Positions 34,956 through 44,812 of a DNA stretch of 64,000 bases are shown here, piece after piece (position 1 is the stretch's first letter; every line of letters begins with the position of its first letter). The stretch is from contig SHVB01000004.1 in NCBI GenBank assembly GCA_009694375.1, positions 1-64,000 on the forward strand, read 5' to 3'. This DNA comes from Acidimicrobiia bacterium. Lineage in GTDB: Bacteria; Actinomycetota; Acidimicrobiia; Acidimicrobiales; VFJN01. The notes beneath the pieces were generated by a model that saw only the letters and a program-made list of their open reading frames with translations, searched no databases and was not told the DNA's origin. A program made the position numbers and the translations under genes.

Positions 34956-36451
34956 GCGCGCTTGGGGAGGATGGGAGCATCGCGCCCGGTGCCGCCCTTG
35001 CCGGATGACTCCTCGTGGTACTCCTCCTCCACGTTGACGTCCCAGATGTCGTGGGAGGCACCGAGCAGGTTCTCCACGGTCAGCATCGCCGTGTACATCG
35101 AGTGGTCCTGGTTGTTGTACTTGTGCATGCCGTTACGTCCCACCGGATGCACATTGGAGGCGTTCTGGCGGAGCCAGTCCCTCAGTGTCTCGACGTTGGC
35201 CTTGTAGGTGGCGTCGTAGAGGGGGTACGCCTTGGGCATGCGCACCACGTAGCCCGCCTCGACATCACTGGCCTGCATGAGTCCGAGCGCTTCTAACTCC
35301 GTTTTGCCCTTCTCGATGAGTTCCTCGTCGCTGGCGTTCCACCACTCGTCGCCCTGCTCCACGGTGTACTCCAGGCCGAGGACGTTGTGGCCGTCTTTGA
35401 CCATGTGGGGCGACCAGGAACCGAAGTTCTGCACGCGCATCGTCTTGACCTCAGGGGCATGGATGTAGATCCAGTTGTCGGTCCAGGCCACCTTGTCGGC
35501 GGGGACCACCAGGGCCACCGAGAGGAAATCTCGGAAGCCGAGATCATTGGCGGCGGCCAGCACCGGTGCCGGTACCGGGGGGTCCATGGCGCGCAGCAGC
35601 GCGTTGAAGGGCATGGAGGAAATCACATGGTCGACCTCGTGGAGATCGTCGGGGGTGGAGACCGACACGGCGAGTCCATCTCGATGCCGGATGCTCGTCA
35701 CCGGCGCGTGGAACAGGATCGTCGATCCTTGCTCGACCACGAGATCTTGGCAGCGTTCCCACATCATCCCAGGACCAAACTTGGGGTACTGAAATTCCTC
35801 GATGAGGCTGGTGACCTGTTGGCGGCCGGCGCGTCGGCCGGCGAGGCGGGCGCGTAGGGGTTCCCATACGGCCTTGAACAGCGACATCCCCTTGATGCGC
35901 TGGGCGCCCCACTCGGCGGAGATCTGCGACGGCGGTACTCCCCACACCTTCTCGCTGTACGTCCGAAAGAAATGCCCGTAGAGGCGCCATCCGTAGTTGG
36001 TGGCGATGTAGCCCTCCAGGGTGCTCTGATCGGCGGGCGGGTGGATCCGCACCCAACCGTAAGAAAGCACGCAGCGAGTGGCCTCGATGAGGCCGAGGTT
36101 GCGGAGGGCGTTCAAGGGTTTGATCGGGTAGGCGTAAAACTTTCCCTGGTAGTAGATGCGGCTCGCCCGTGGTCGCAGCATGAAATCTTCCTCGGGCAGG
36201 ATTTCGTGCCACAGCGCTTCCACCTCGGGCACCTTGGTGAAGAAGCGATGACCGCCGATGTCGAATCGCCAACCGTCGCGCACCACGGTCTGGCTGATGC
36301 CGCCCACCACGCTCGTGCCCTCCAGGATGGTGCAGGGGTGTCCGGCCTTACCCAACTGATAGGCAGCGGTGAGCCCAGCCGGACCAGCGCCGATGACCAC
36401 CACGCGGCCAGGGTCTTGGGTGGGGGCGGACGAGTCGGTAGGCGCGGGCAT
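34952..36451 (-). CDS. FAD-dependent protein of the UDP-galactopyranose mutase/protoporphyrinogen oxidase type
   Basis: The 499-residue protein begins with the dinucleotide motif VVIGAGPAGLTAAYQLGKAG. It then has the GGHRFFTKVPEVEALW segment, and a C-terminal region GRNGMHKYNNQDHSMYTAML that fits the FAD-binding end of this family. Envelope-associated members include UDP-galactopyranose mutase-like enzymes, which supply furanose sugars. The DIGGHRFF motif is common to glf-like and NAD(P)-binding amine-oxidase proteins, so galactofuranose production is likely but not proven. ATG 36451 is chosen; ATG 36496 is possible. It is divergent from the AftD-like gene. Confidence 0.8.
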   Translation of the reverse strand: MPAPTDSSAPTQDPGRVVVIGAGPAGLTAAYQLGKAGHPCTILEGTSVVGGISQTVVRDGWRFDIGGHRFFTKVPEVEALWHEILPEEDFMLRPRASRIYYQGKFYAYPIKPLNALRNLGLIEATRCVLSYGWVRIHPPADQSTLEGYIATNYGWRLYGHFFRTYSEKVWGVPPSQISAEWGAQRIKGMSLFKAVWEPLRARLAGRRAGRQQVTSLIEEFQYPKFGPGMMWERCQDLVVEQGSTILFHAPVTSIRHRDGLAVSVSTPDDLHEVDHVISSMPFNALLRAMDPPVPAPVLAAANDLGFRDFLSVALVVPADKVAWTDNWIYIHAPEVKTMRVQNFGSWSPHMVKDGHNVLGLEYTVEQGDEWWNASDEELIEKGKTELEALGLMQASDVEAGYVVRMPKAYPLYDATYKANVETLRDWLRQNASNVHPVGRNGMHKYNNQDHSMYTAMLTVENLLGASHDIWDVNVEEEYHEESSGKGGTGRDAPILPKRA

Positions 36452-36511
36452 GGGCAGCGATGCTTTCGGGCAGGCGATGCGAGGGGTGTGGGGCAACTAC
36501 CGTGGCTCGTT

Positions 36512-39500
36512 GTGCGTCGCCGGTGCAAACCCGAACTGGTAGTGGTGGCGGCTCTGGTGTATCTCCCGTTTTTGTGGTCTTCGCCGGGGCGGGTGAGCGC
36601 CGACAGTAAGCAGTACCTGTACCTCGATCCTGGAGCGTTCCTTCGCCGCACCCTGCAGCTCTGGGATCCGAGTATCGGGGCGGGCACGGTGCCCCACCAG
36701 CACCTCGGTTACGCCTTCCCGGTCGCCCCCATCTTTTGGGGTTTGGACCGGTTGGGGATGCCGGACTGGATTGCGCAGCGACTGTGGCTCGGCACGCTCA
36801 CGTTCCTGGCGGTGGTGGGCGCCCGCTGGCTGTTCTTGCAACTTGGCCCGGGCCGGGCGGGGGCGTTGGCGGGGGCGCTTATCTACGGGTTCACCCCGTA
36901 CCAACTGGCCTTCACGGCGCGCATGTCGGTGCTATTGGTGCCCTGGGTGGCCCTCCCGTGGATCGTGGGCCTTACGATGCGCGCTACCCGCGACCGGGAT
37001 TGGCGGGCTCCCGCCGGGCTCGGAGTGGTGTTATTGCTGGCCGGCGGGATCAACGCGTCGTCGCTGTTGCTGGTAGGCGTGGCGCCATTGCTTTGGCTCG
37101 TGCTCGAAGGGTTCCGGGGTAGTCCACGGGCGGTGCTGGCGAGCGCCGGACGTTTGGTGCTCGTCAGCGTCGGGGTGTCGGCCTGGTGGCTGGTTGGTTT
37201 GCGCCTGCAGGGTCGTTACGGGCTTCCGGTGCTACAACTCACGGAAAATCTGGCCACCGTGGCGGAGTGGTCGACCCCCGGGGACGTGCTGCGCGGTCTC
37301 GGCAACTGGTTCTTTTACGGTCGAGATCTCTCCGGGTTCTCTCTCGAACAGGCATCGGTCTACCTACGAGACCCCCTGGTGCTGGTCCTGACCTACGCCG
37401 TCCCGGTGGTGGGCCTGGTGGTGGCCCTGCTCCTGCGCTGGTCCTACCGGGTGTATTTCAGCCTCCTGGTGCTCGTGGGCACCGTGATCTCTGTGGGCTC
37501 CTGGCCCTTTGAGGATCCCACACCCTACGGGCGGGCCTGGAAGGTATTCACCACCGAAACCTCGCTCGGGTTGGCCTTTCGCAACAGTCCGCGAGCGGTT
37601 CCCCTCATCGTCTTGGGCTTGGCCGGCCTGTGCGCCGCCGGCGTGGCGGCAATCCCGCGCCGCAGTTGGACTCGGGCGGGTGCGGCGGCCGTGGCGGTCC
37701 TGGCGGTGGGCGTGTTGTTGCCGGTGGGCCAGGGCGGGTACCTCTCGGCGGGGCAGGATCGACCCGAGGAGATCCCGTCCTACTGGATCGAGGCGGTGAA
37801 GGCCCTCGATGCCGGCGACCACACCACCAGAATCCTCGAACTACCCGGGTCCAACTTCGCCGGCTATCGCTGGGGCAATCTGGTGGACCCGCTTACGCCG
37901 GGTCTTACTGATCGCCCCTATTTGGCCCGGGAGGTGTTGCCCTACGGCACCCCGGCCTCGGTGAACCTGCTCGATGCGCTTGACCGTCAGGCTCAACTCG
38001 GGGTGCTCGACCCGCTCTCGATCGCCCCGCTGGCCCGCTTGTTGGGTGTGGGTACGGTTTCCTTGCGGGCCGACCTCGAAGATCCGGCGCGTGGCTTTTC
38101 GCCTCCGCCGGGGCCCGTCTGGGAGGCCCTGATTCAGGCCCCCGGATTGGCCCCCCCGCAGCGGTATGGCCCTCCGGGCGGGGATGGTCAGAACCCGGAT
38201 CTGCCGTCGGTGGCGCTGTTTGGGGTGGAGTCGCCCCGGCGCATTGTGCGGACGGCCCCCACGGTGGGGCCGGTGGTTCTCGATGGTGATGGGAGCGGCA
38301 TCGTGGATGCCGCCACGGCCGGATTACTGGACGGCAATTCGCTAGTGCTTGAGTCGGCGGCGCTGAGTGACGAACAGGTGGGCGAGGCCCTGGCCGCATC
38401 GGCCCATCTGGTGCTCACCGATTCCAATCGGCGTCGTATCCAGACCTGGTTCTACGCCTTGCGAGATAGTCGCGGTCACACCGAACGAGCGGGTGAGACC
38501 GCCGCTGACCCCACCGGCTACGACTTCCGCCTCGACCCCTTCCCGGGCTCCACTGACAATGACCGCTCGGTGGTGGAGCAGGTGGGAGGCCGCGTGGAGG
38601 TAAGTGGTGATGGCGGGCCCGAGCGCCCCGAGGATCGGGGGGCCAACGCCGTCGATGGCGACCCCGCCACCTCGTGGCGCGTGGGGGGCATCGATCCGCG
38701 CGGCCAGTTCATTGTGGTGGCTCCCGATCCGGCGCCGAGGGTGGATGGGGTGCGGCTTCGTCAGCCGTCGTCGGCTCGCCTGGGTCGGGCGGTGCGCACC
38801 GCCCGAATCACCGTGGGTGACGAGACCCCTTTCACTGTGGTGTTGGGTCCGGAGTCGTTGGAGGGGTCCGGGCAGGTGGTGGCGATCCCGCCCCAGTCGG
38901 TAGCCCGTCTACGGGTGGAGATCACCGGGACGACCGATGTGGGCGGCGGTGACCCGCAGGCGCCGGTGGGCTTCGCCGAGATCGGCATCGGCAACACGGT
39001 GGTGTCTGAAGTGGTGCGCCTCCCAGTGGATCTGCTCAATCGCGTGGGCGACGATCTCGAAGGTCACAGCCTCGATGTGGTGCTCACTCGCCTCCGGCTG
39101 TTCTTGCCCGGTACGGATCGCCTCGATGATGAAGCCAGCCTGGATCGTCGCTTCGAACTCCCCCTGGCCCGATCCTTTGCCATCCAGGGCACGGCTCGAA
39201 CCACTTCAGGGGCGGTGGCGGCAGCGGACGGGGAGTGCCGGGACGATCTGGTAGAGATCGACGGGCAGGCCGTGGCGGTGCGCCTCGATACTGGGCCCGC
39301 TGCGTCGGTGGCCTTTACCGGCTGTGGCCCGAGAGACCTCGCCGCCGGGAGCCACCGGGTTACGGCCGCGCCCGGTTGGCGTACCGGTTGGAACCTCGAT
39401 CAGATGGTGTTCTCGACCGATGCCGATGGAGAGGCCACCACCGTCGCCCCCCGCGGGCCGGGGGTAGCCACCGCCCCCGCGGTGCAGGTCACCGAGTTGG

Positions 39501-40117
39501 GGTCGGCCACGGTGAAGGCGGTGGTCGACGCGGAGGGCACCCCGTTCTGGTTCGTGCTGGGCCAAAGCGCCAGTGATGGATGGACCGTTGCGGTGGACAA
39601 CGCCACCGTCGGCGAACGCACCTTGGTGGACGGGTACGCCAATGGGTGGGTCCTTACCCCCAGCGGTCCCGGCCCGGTCACCGTTTCGCTGCGGTGGGCT
39701 CCCCAGCGTCTCATCGGGATTGGCCTGGGTATTTCTGGGCTCGCCGCTCTCGGGTGCGGCATCGTTCTCTTCCGCCGGCGGGGTGGCGTGGTGGCCTCGG
39801 GCCGGGCCTTACCGGTGCTGCGCTCGCCCTTCAGCGTGCCCACCCAACCCTGGACCCGGGTGGCGGGCACGGCGCTGCTGGTGAGCGGGGGTGCGTTACT
39901 GCTGGCCACTCCGGCGCTGCCGATGGTGGTAGCCGCGGGCGTGCTCGCTGCGGTGGCGGGAGGGGTGAGGCGGGGCCGGGTGGTGCTCGTGGTGGTGGCG
40001 CCCGCAGCGCTGGTGGCCAGCCGTGTGTTGGAGCGGCCCTCACTGGCGTGGTTGTCCTTGGTGGTCCTCGCCGTTGAACTTCTACTCAGCCGAGACGAGG
40101 TCAATCGCTCGCAGTGA
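36512..40117 (+). CDS. AftD-like arabinofuranosyltransferase
   Basis: The 1201-residue protein has about 11 membrane helices at its N-terminus, then a huge extracytoplasmic part (about residues 430-1080) with galactose-binding-like beta-sandwich segments (VDGDPATSWRVGG). It ends with more membrane helices. An external loop after the first helix has SADSKQYLYLDPG with the acidic residue expected in GT-C enzymes. The architecture is that of actinobacterial AftD, which adds arabinofuranose from decaprenyl-phospho-arabinose to arabinogalactan or LAM. GTG 36512 is preferred; GTG 36488 is possible. The tail overlaps the next gene by 17 bp. Confidence 0.8.
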   Translation: MRRRCKPELVVVAALVYLPFLWSSPGRVSADSKQYLYLDPGAFLRRTLQLWDPSIGAGTVPHQHLGYAFPVAPIFWGLDRLGMPDWIAQRLWLGTLTFLAVVGARWLFLQLGPGRAGALAGALIYGFTPYQLAFTARMSVLLVPWVALPWIVGLTMRATRDRDWRAPAGLGVVLLLAGGINASSLLLVGVAPLLWLVLEGFRGSPRAVLASAGRLVLVSVGVSAWWLVGLRLQGRYGLPVLQLTENLATVAEWSTPGDVLRGLGNWFFYGRDLSGFSLEQASVYLRDPLVLVLTYAVPVVGLVVALLLRWSYRVYFSLLVLVGTVISVGSWPFEDPTPYGRAWKVFTTETSLGLAFRNSPRAVPLIVLGLAGLCAAGVAAIPRRSWTRAGAAAVAVLAVGVLLPVGQGGYLSAGQDRPEEIPSYWIEAVKALDAGDHTTRILELPGSNFAGYRWGNLVDPLTPGLTDRPYLAREVLPYGTPASVNLLDALDRQAQLGVLDPLSIAPLARLLGVGTVSLRADLEDPARGFSPPPGPVWEALIQAPGLAPPQRYGPPGGDGQNPDLPSVALFGVESPRRIVRTAPTVGPVVLDGDGSGIVDAATAGLLDGNSLVLESAALSDEQVGEALAASAHLVLTDSNRRRIQTWFYALRDSRGHTERAGETAADPTGYDFRLDPFPGSTDNDRSVVEQVGGRVEVSGDGGPERPEDRGANAVDGDPATSWRVGGIDPRGQFIVVAPDPAPRVDGVRLRQPSSARLGRAVRTARITVGDETPFTVVLGPESLEGSGQVVAIPPQSVARLRVEITGTTDVGGGDPQAPVGFAEIGIGNTVVSEVVRLPVDLLNRVGDDLEGHSLDVVLTRLRLFLPGTDRLDDEASLDRRFELPLARSFAIQGTARTTSGAVAAADGECRDDLVEIDGQAVAVRLDTGPAASVAFTGCGPRDLAAGSHRVTAAPGWRTGWNLDQMVFSTDADGEATTVAPRGPGVATAPAVQVTELGSATVKAVVDAEGTPFWFVLGQSASDGWTVAVDNATVGERTLVDGYANGWVLTPSGPGPVTVSLRWAPQRLIGIGLGISGLAALGCGIVLFRRRGGVVASGRALPVLRSPFSVPTQPWTRVAGTALLVSGGALLLATPALPMVVAAGVLAAVAGGVRRGRVVLVVVAPAALVASRVLERPSLAWLSLVVLAVELLLSRDEVNRSQ

Positions 40118-42023
40118 TCTTCACGGCGAGGTCAGGCGTGGTCAATCGGTGTCTCCACTCCGAGCGGTCCGGGAGTTGCTCGTACACAAATCGATTGGCG
40201 GGCACCAACACCTCCACCTCAGAATCCACCTGTCGGAACACCATGCGGTGTTGGGCTCGCGGTGATGCGAGCGCGGCTTCTTCGCTCGCCCCGTACCCGA
40301 GGGTGATGACCAGTACCCCTCTCGGCGGCAGGATGAGATCGCTCTCGCCGCCCGGGGGCCCGATGGTGAGCGGAGGCAGTGGCGTACCGGCTGGCGCGTG
40401 GCGTCGGATGGACTGGCCATCCACCCGCACCTCGATCGCCACCACCGACTCACCGTGGGGGTCGCCGGCGGTCACCTGGAGGTTCAGGGTGGCCCCGCGC
40501 GCCACGGTGACCGGCTCGAGCACCACATCGAAGGAGACGGGTTTCTCTTTCGGGCCGAGGTCCTCTTGGGAGGCGCTGGCCCACTGGAGGTAGGGGCGAC
40601 GGTCAGGCTCGTCGGCGATGAGGTCGAGCATGTCGGGGCGTTGATCCACGGCGTAGAGGATGCGGTCGTTCAGCTGGGGGCCGTTGGCGCTGAAGGGGTT
40701 GAGGAACAACAGGTGACCCTTCGTGTCGCCGACGAAAACGATGGCGGGGCCGTCGATGGCCTCAACGCTGCGCAGCCATGCCTGCTGGGGGGTGCTCAGG
40801 TGGTTGTTGAGGTGAAGTCGACTGATCGCCGGGGGGAGGGTGGCCAGCACGAGGGCCACTCCGAGGGCGCTCACCCCGGCACGGTGGCGTGGATACCACT
40901 CGACGAGAGCAATAGCGATGAGCACGACGATGCTCGTGTAGAGAGGGAGGTAGTAGATCGGTCCACTCACCCGGGTGAACTGCCCCGACACCCACGTCCC
41001 CCAAAAGGGCAGGTAGCCGAGGGGAAACATCAGCCCCATCATCACAATGAGCAGGGTGGTCTGGCGGTGACGGGCCCTCCAGAGACCGGCGGCCGCCACC
41101 CCGATTCCGAGATAACTCCCGAGGAGGAACCAGGGGAAGAAGAAGGCGTGCTTGGCTAGGGCGTAGAGCCCGGCGGGGAGTGAGTACTGGGTGCTGCCGG
41201 AGCCCGGCATCATCCGGCGCAGCCCGAATCCGAAGGTGTCCAGCGGATCAACAGCAGTGATCGGGAAGGCCAGCGGCGCCCCGGTAGTACTCAGGTTGTA
41301 GGCCATGGTGGCCAGGACCAACGGAGTGGCTCCGATGGCTACGAGCAGGAAGGGACGCACGAGCTGTCGCCACTGATGGCGCGTGGCGATGATGGCGTAG
41401 AGCCCGAAGGTGATCCCCCAGAGCAGTCCGTCATAGGGGCGGGTGAAAAAGATCCATCCCAGCAGGGCGCCGGCGATCACCACGCGCCCGGGGCGGCCCG
41501 TGCGGATCCCCGAGAGCAGGCCCACGCCGAAGAGCAACCCCAGTCCGAGCGTGAAGAGGTAACTGAGATAGATCCCGCCCTGGATCGCCACGATGGGCGA
41601 GGCGACCATACAAGTGGCCGCCAGGATGGCGGTGGCTCGTCGCTGGGTGACCTCCCAGGCCAAGGCATAGGTGCCGATCACCGCCAGGCTGGCCCCGGCA
41701 TACAAAGCAGAGGCGACGGAACCGGTGAGGACTTTGGCCGCCAGCAGAACCAGGGGCCATCCGAGGGTGTACTGGGTGAACAGCGATCCATCTCGGGCCC
41801 CGGAGAGCCAGGGCAGGAACAGGCCGGGGCGACCGCCATCGGTTGACTTCAGGAATCCCTGGTCGAGGGTCTCCACCTGCCAGAGGTACACGGCCTCGTC
41901 CCGGTTGAAGGACAGCCCGGGATAGATCCGGTAGCGCGCCCAGGCCGCCACCGCGGCGGCGAGTGCCGCCAGCACCAGTGCGGGCCAGTGGCGGCGGAGC
42001 AACGGGGGGATGGCGGCGGACAT
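40101..42023 (-). CDS. GT39-like membrane glycosyltransferase
   Basis: The 640-residue protein has about 11 membrane helices, then a soluble C-terminal domain of roughly 200 residues (IVFVGDTKGHLLFLNP, then VEVLVPANRFVYEQLP). Early in the protein is a loop with SFNRDEAVYLWQVETL, matching the DE motif near the first external loop of PMT/ArnT-type GT-C enzymes. These use polyprenol-phosphate sugars. The acceptor is unknown. The gene converges on the AftD-like gene with a 17-bp overlap and probably belongs to the same envelope pathway. Confidence 0.78.
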   Translation of the reverse strand: MSAAIPPLLRRHWPALVLAALAAAVAAWARYRIYPGLSFNRDEAVYLWQVETLDQGFLKSTDGGRPGLFLPWLSGARDGSLFTQYTLGWPLVLLAAKVLTGSVASALYAGASLAVIGTYALAWEVTQRRATAILAATCMVASPIVAIQGGIYLSYLFTLGLGLLFGVGLLSGIRTGRPGRVVIAGALLGWIFFTRPYDGLLWGITFGLYAIIATRHQWRQLVRPFLLVAIGATPLVLATMAYNLSTTGAPLAFPITAVDPLDTFGFGLRRMMPGSGSTQYSLPAGLYALAKHAFFFPWFLLGSYLGIGVAAAGLWRARHRQTTLLIVMMGLMFPLGYLPFWGTWVSGQFTRVSGPIYYLPLYTSIVVLIAIALVEWYPRHRAGVSALGVALVLATLPPAISRLHLNNHLSTPQQAWLRSVEAIDGPAIVFVGDTKGHLLFLNPFSANGPQLNDRILYAVDQRPDMLDLIADEPDRRPYLQWASASQEDLGPKEKPVSFDVVLEPVTVARGATLNLQVTAGDPHGESVVAIEVRVDGQSIRRHAPAGTPLPPLTIGPPGGESDLILPPRGVLVITLGYGASEEAALASPRAQHRMVFRQVDSEVEVLVPANRFVYEQLPDRSEWRHRLTTPDLAVKITASD

Positions 42024-42061
42024 GGCGTAGCAAGGTACCCCCTCGTGGGAACCTGGCGGGT

Positions 42062-42238
42062 ATGACCATGACCTGCCCGCGTTGTGCCCAACCCTCCGAT
42101 GGCCCGTACTACGGCCCGTGCCCGGCGTGCCGAAGGGATCTACGGGCCACGGTTCGCGGTGAAGCCCGGGTGGTGGAACCGGTGGCCTTCGAGCCGGTCA
42201 TGCATGTGACGCCGAATGCGGTGGCGCAGAAGGAGTGA
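42062..42238 (+). CDS. Small zinc-ribbon protein
   Basis: The 58-residue protein has CPRCAQPSDGPYYGPCPAC, two CxxC pairs that should bind zinc, followed by a short basic stretch (RRDLRATVRGEARVV). It has no other domain and its function is unknown. ATG 42062 is followed by a second ATG two codons later. It is divergent from the membrane glycosyltransferase gene 38 bp away, and its stop is 3 bp before the stop of the AlkA-like gene. Confidence 0.6.
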   Translation: MTMTCPRCAQPSDGPYYGPCPACRRDLRATVRGEARVVEPVAFEPVMHVTPNAVAQKE

Positions 42239-42241
42239 GCT

Positions 42242-43138
42242 TCAGCGCGGGGCGGGGAACGATGTCCGGGGTTCACCGAGGCTTAGGGGAGATGAGAGAG
42301 CGGCCCACTCGATGAGGACGCACACCCGTCCTCGCTGACCCGTGAACTCTTCGAGGAGTTCAAGCAACTGCTCGTCAGAGGGTTCGGGGCCGCCCCGGAG
42401 GGTGTGGCCGATGAGCTTCCGCTGGGCAGGGTCGCCCAGGCCGATGGCATCGCTATCGCCCGCCGCCACGCGAGCGGACTCCGCGGCGGTCCAGGCCGTG
42501 ATGCCAGGGATCAGTTCCAAGGCGGCGCGCATCTCCGGCCCGGGAAGGGCTGCGGTGGCCTCGATACGGCTGGCATGGGCACTGGCCCGCTTGAGGGCGT
42601 CGGCGCGATGGGCCTCGACCCCGGCCGCGTGTAACTCGTACTCGCCGAGGGCGGCCAGCACATGAGCATCGGGACGCAAGCGCAGGCCACCGGGTCCGGG
42701 GGCGGGCTCGCCCCAGCGTTCCACGAGTTGCTGGAAAGAGCGCCGGGCCTCGAAACGTGTCACCTGGTGGCGAAGGAGGGCAGAGAGCACCGCATCGAAC
42801 ACGAGGGCGGTGCGGGGTAGGCGCAGGCCATTCGCCGCCTCGTGTAGTTGGCGCACGACCGGGTGGGAGGGATGAAAATCGGCCGGGTCGTCGAGCACCC
42901 CCAGGGCGGCAGGGGCCTGCGCCAGGGCCCATTCCGCTCCGTCACCCCAGGCCTCAACCTCGATCGCATCGTCGCAGTGTTGGACTTCGACGGTCGCAGG
43001 ACCATCGGGGGTGCGGGTGGCCAGCAGTACCCTCGTCGGCGAGAGCACCATGGTGGGGTCCGACTGTCCTAGGCGAAGCGGCGCCAGGGTTTGCTCTAGC
43101 GCCAGCGGCGAAGCCAGGGGGATGGTCCGTCGGAACAT
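42242..43138 (-). CDS. AlkA-like DNA-3-methyladenine glycosylase
   Basis: The 298-residue protein has the HhH-GPD core expected of AlkA-type enzymes: helix-hairpin-helix ELIPGITAWTAAESARVAAG, followed by the loop DSDAIGLGD, which supplies the catalytic aspartate in the usual position. The N-terminal part (about 1-110) forms the TBP-like domain. It removes alkylated purines from DNA. There is no Cys4 iron-sulfur motif, which excludes endonuclease III. It is cytoplasmic and transcribed behind the acyl-CoA synthetase (7-bp gap). Confidence 0.85.
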   Translation of the reverse strand: MFRRTIPLASPLALEQTLAPLRLGQSDPTMVLSPTRVLLATRTPDGPATVEVQHCDDAIEVEAWGDGAEWALAQAPAALGVLDDPADFHPSHPVVRQLHEAANGLRLPRTALVFDAVLSALLRHQVTRFEARRSFQQLVERWGEPAPGPGGLRLRPDAHVLAALGEYELHAAGVEAHRADALKRASAHASRIEATAALPGPEMRAALELIPGITAWTAAESARVAAGDSDAIGLGDPAQRKLIGHTLRGGPEPSDEQLLELLEEFTGQRGRVCVLIEWAALSSPLSLGEPRTSFPAPR

Positions 43139-43144
43139 GAGGGG

Positions 43145-44779
43145 CTACACGTTACTGCGGGCTATGGAATCTGCCCAGCCATAGTCGGGCTTACCACTGG
43201 GACTCCGCTCGATCTGCTCCACCCGCACGAACGCCTTGGGAACTTTGTAGGCAGCCAGGTAGCTCCGGACCACCGTGGCTAACTCTGCATCGGCGGGGGA
43301 GGTGCCCGGGCGCAGTTGCACCACCGCGATCACCTCTTGGCCCCAGCGTTCACTCGGTCGACCCACTACCAACACGTCGAACACCGCGGGGTGCTGCTTG
43401 AGGACCTGCTCCACTTCTTCGGCGAACACCTTCTCACCACCGGTGTTGATGGTCACCGAATCCCGTCCGCACAGTTCGATGGACCCATCGGCGTGGATGC
43501 GGGCTCGGTCGCCGGCTACGGCATGGCGAATCCCATCGATCATCGGAAAGGTGGCCAGCGTTTTGGGCCCATCCCCGAGGTAACCGAGCGGCACCCGCCC
43601 GGTCTGGGTGAGCCAGCCCACTTCGGGATCGCCGGGGGGGAGCACGCGTTGGCGATCGGCGGAGAGGACGGCGGTGGTGGGGGAGGGCTGGAACATCGAG
43701 GCGGTGGCCGGGTGTCGTTGGTCGGACCGCGCCACGCCCTGCCGTCCTGTTTCCGACGAGCCCAACACATCCACGATCCGCAACTGGGGGAGGAGGTTGA
43801 GGAGCTGGGTCTTGACCGACGGCGACAGGATGGCGCCACCGGTGAGGAGAAAACGGAACTGCGGCAGGGGTCGGGGGCGGACCTCGAGTTCGTCCACCAG
43901 TGGCCGGGCAAAGGCGTCACCCACGATGAGTAACGAGGAAACCTCTTCGCGTTCGATGGTGTCCAGGATGTCTACCGGGTCGAACCGACGGGGGTCGGAC
44001 TGAATCACTACCGTGCCACCGGAGATCCAGGCGCTGATCGCGTTCCAGTGGGCGGCACCGTGCATGAACGGGGGCGAGGGGAGCGCACGAAGGCGGGCAG
44101 TGGCGGCGGCGGTGACCAGATCAGTCTTGGTGCTCGCCACCCCGAGACAGGCGGCCAGAAAATCGGCCTGGCGCCAGAGCACCCCCTTGGGCATGCCCGT
44201 GGTGCCGCCGGTGTAGAGGATGTACAGGTCGTCGGGGGACAAGCCGGTGGGGGCGACGGGGACGGCGGCGGCCAACGCCGCTTCATAGCGTCGGGCGCCC
44301 GGCAACAGCGGGGCATCGGAGCCGTCCTCCACCTGCAGGAGCAACCGCACGTCGGGCAGATCGGGCAGCACCTCGGCCAGCGTGGCGGCGAAGGTGCCGT
44401 GGTAGACGATGGCCTTGGCCCGGCAGTCGTTGAGGACGTAGCGGAGTTCTTCCGCGACGTACCGGAAGTTGATGTTCACTCCGGCGGCGCGAGCCTTGGC
44501 GGCACCAAGTAGTACTTCCAGGTACTCGTTGCCGTTGTGGAGATAAATGGCAACGTGATCGTGGGGGGATTCCCACCCCTTGCGTTCCGCCGCCGGGGCG
44601 TCGATCCCCAGTCCCGCCTCCTGGAGAACGGCGGCCATCCGTCGTGTCCGGTCGGTGACCTCGGCCCAACTCCAGTGGCGGTGGCGCCAGACGATGCAGT
44701 CTCGATCAGGAACGGTGGCGGCAATGGCTTCGTGTACGGCGGCCAGGTTCAGTTCCTCAGGCACCGTTACGACCGCCAC
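43145..44779 (-). CDS. Acyl-CoA synthetase (AMP-binding)
   Basis: The 544-residue enzyme has the AMP-binding motif YTGGTTGMPKGV, the A5-like region GSSETGRQG, the A8 segment TINTGGEKVFAEEVE, and the C-terminal SPSGKPDYGWA lysine. It activates a fatty or other carboxylic acid as acyl-AMP and then acyl-CoA. Its closest look is to actinobacterial FadD long-chain enzymes. It is followed by the AlkA-like gene 7 bp later. A role in providing acyl groups for envelope lipids is possible but not shown. Confidence 0.9.
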   Translation of the reverse strand: MAVVTVPEELNLAAVHEAIAATVPDRDCIVWRHRHWSWAEVTDRTRRMAAVLQEAGLGIDAPAAERKGWESPHDHVAIYLHNGNEYLEVLLGAAKARAAGVNINFRYVAEELRYVLNDCRAKAIVYHGTFAATLAEVLPDLPDVRLLLQVEDGSDAPLLPGARRYEAALAAAVPVAPTGLSPDDLYILYTGGTTGMPKGVLWRQADFLAACLGVASTKTDLVTAAATARLRALPSPPFMHGAAHWNAISAWISGGTVVIQSDPRRFDPVDILDTIEREEVSSLLIVGDAFARPLVDELEVRPRPLPQFRFLLTGGAILSPSVKTQLLNLLPQLRIVDVLGSSETGRQGVARSDQRHPATASMFQPSPTTAVLSADRQRVLPPGDPEVGWLTQTGRVPLGYLGDGPKTLATFPMIDGIRHAVAGDRARIHADGSIELCGRDSVTINTGGEKVFAEEVEQVLKQHPAVFDVLVVGRPSERWGQEVIAVVQLRPGTSPADAELATVVRSYLAAYKVPKAFVRVEQIERSPSGKPDYGWADSIARSNV

Positions 44780-44812
44780 AGCACAGATCGTAGGCGATAG
44801 TGCTCGGGGGCC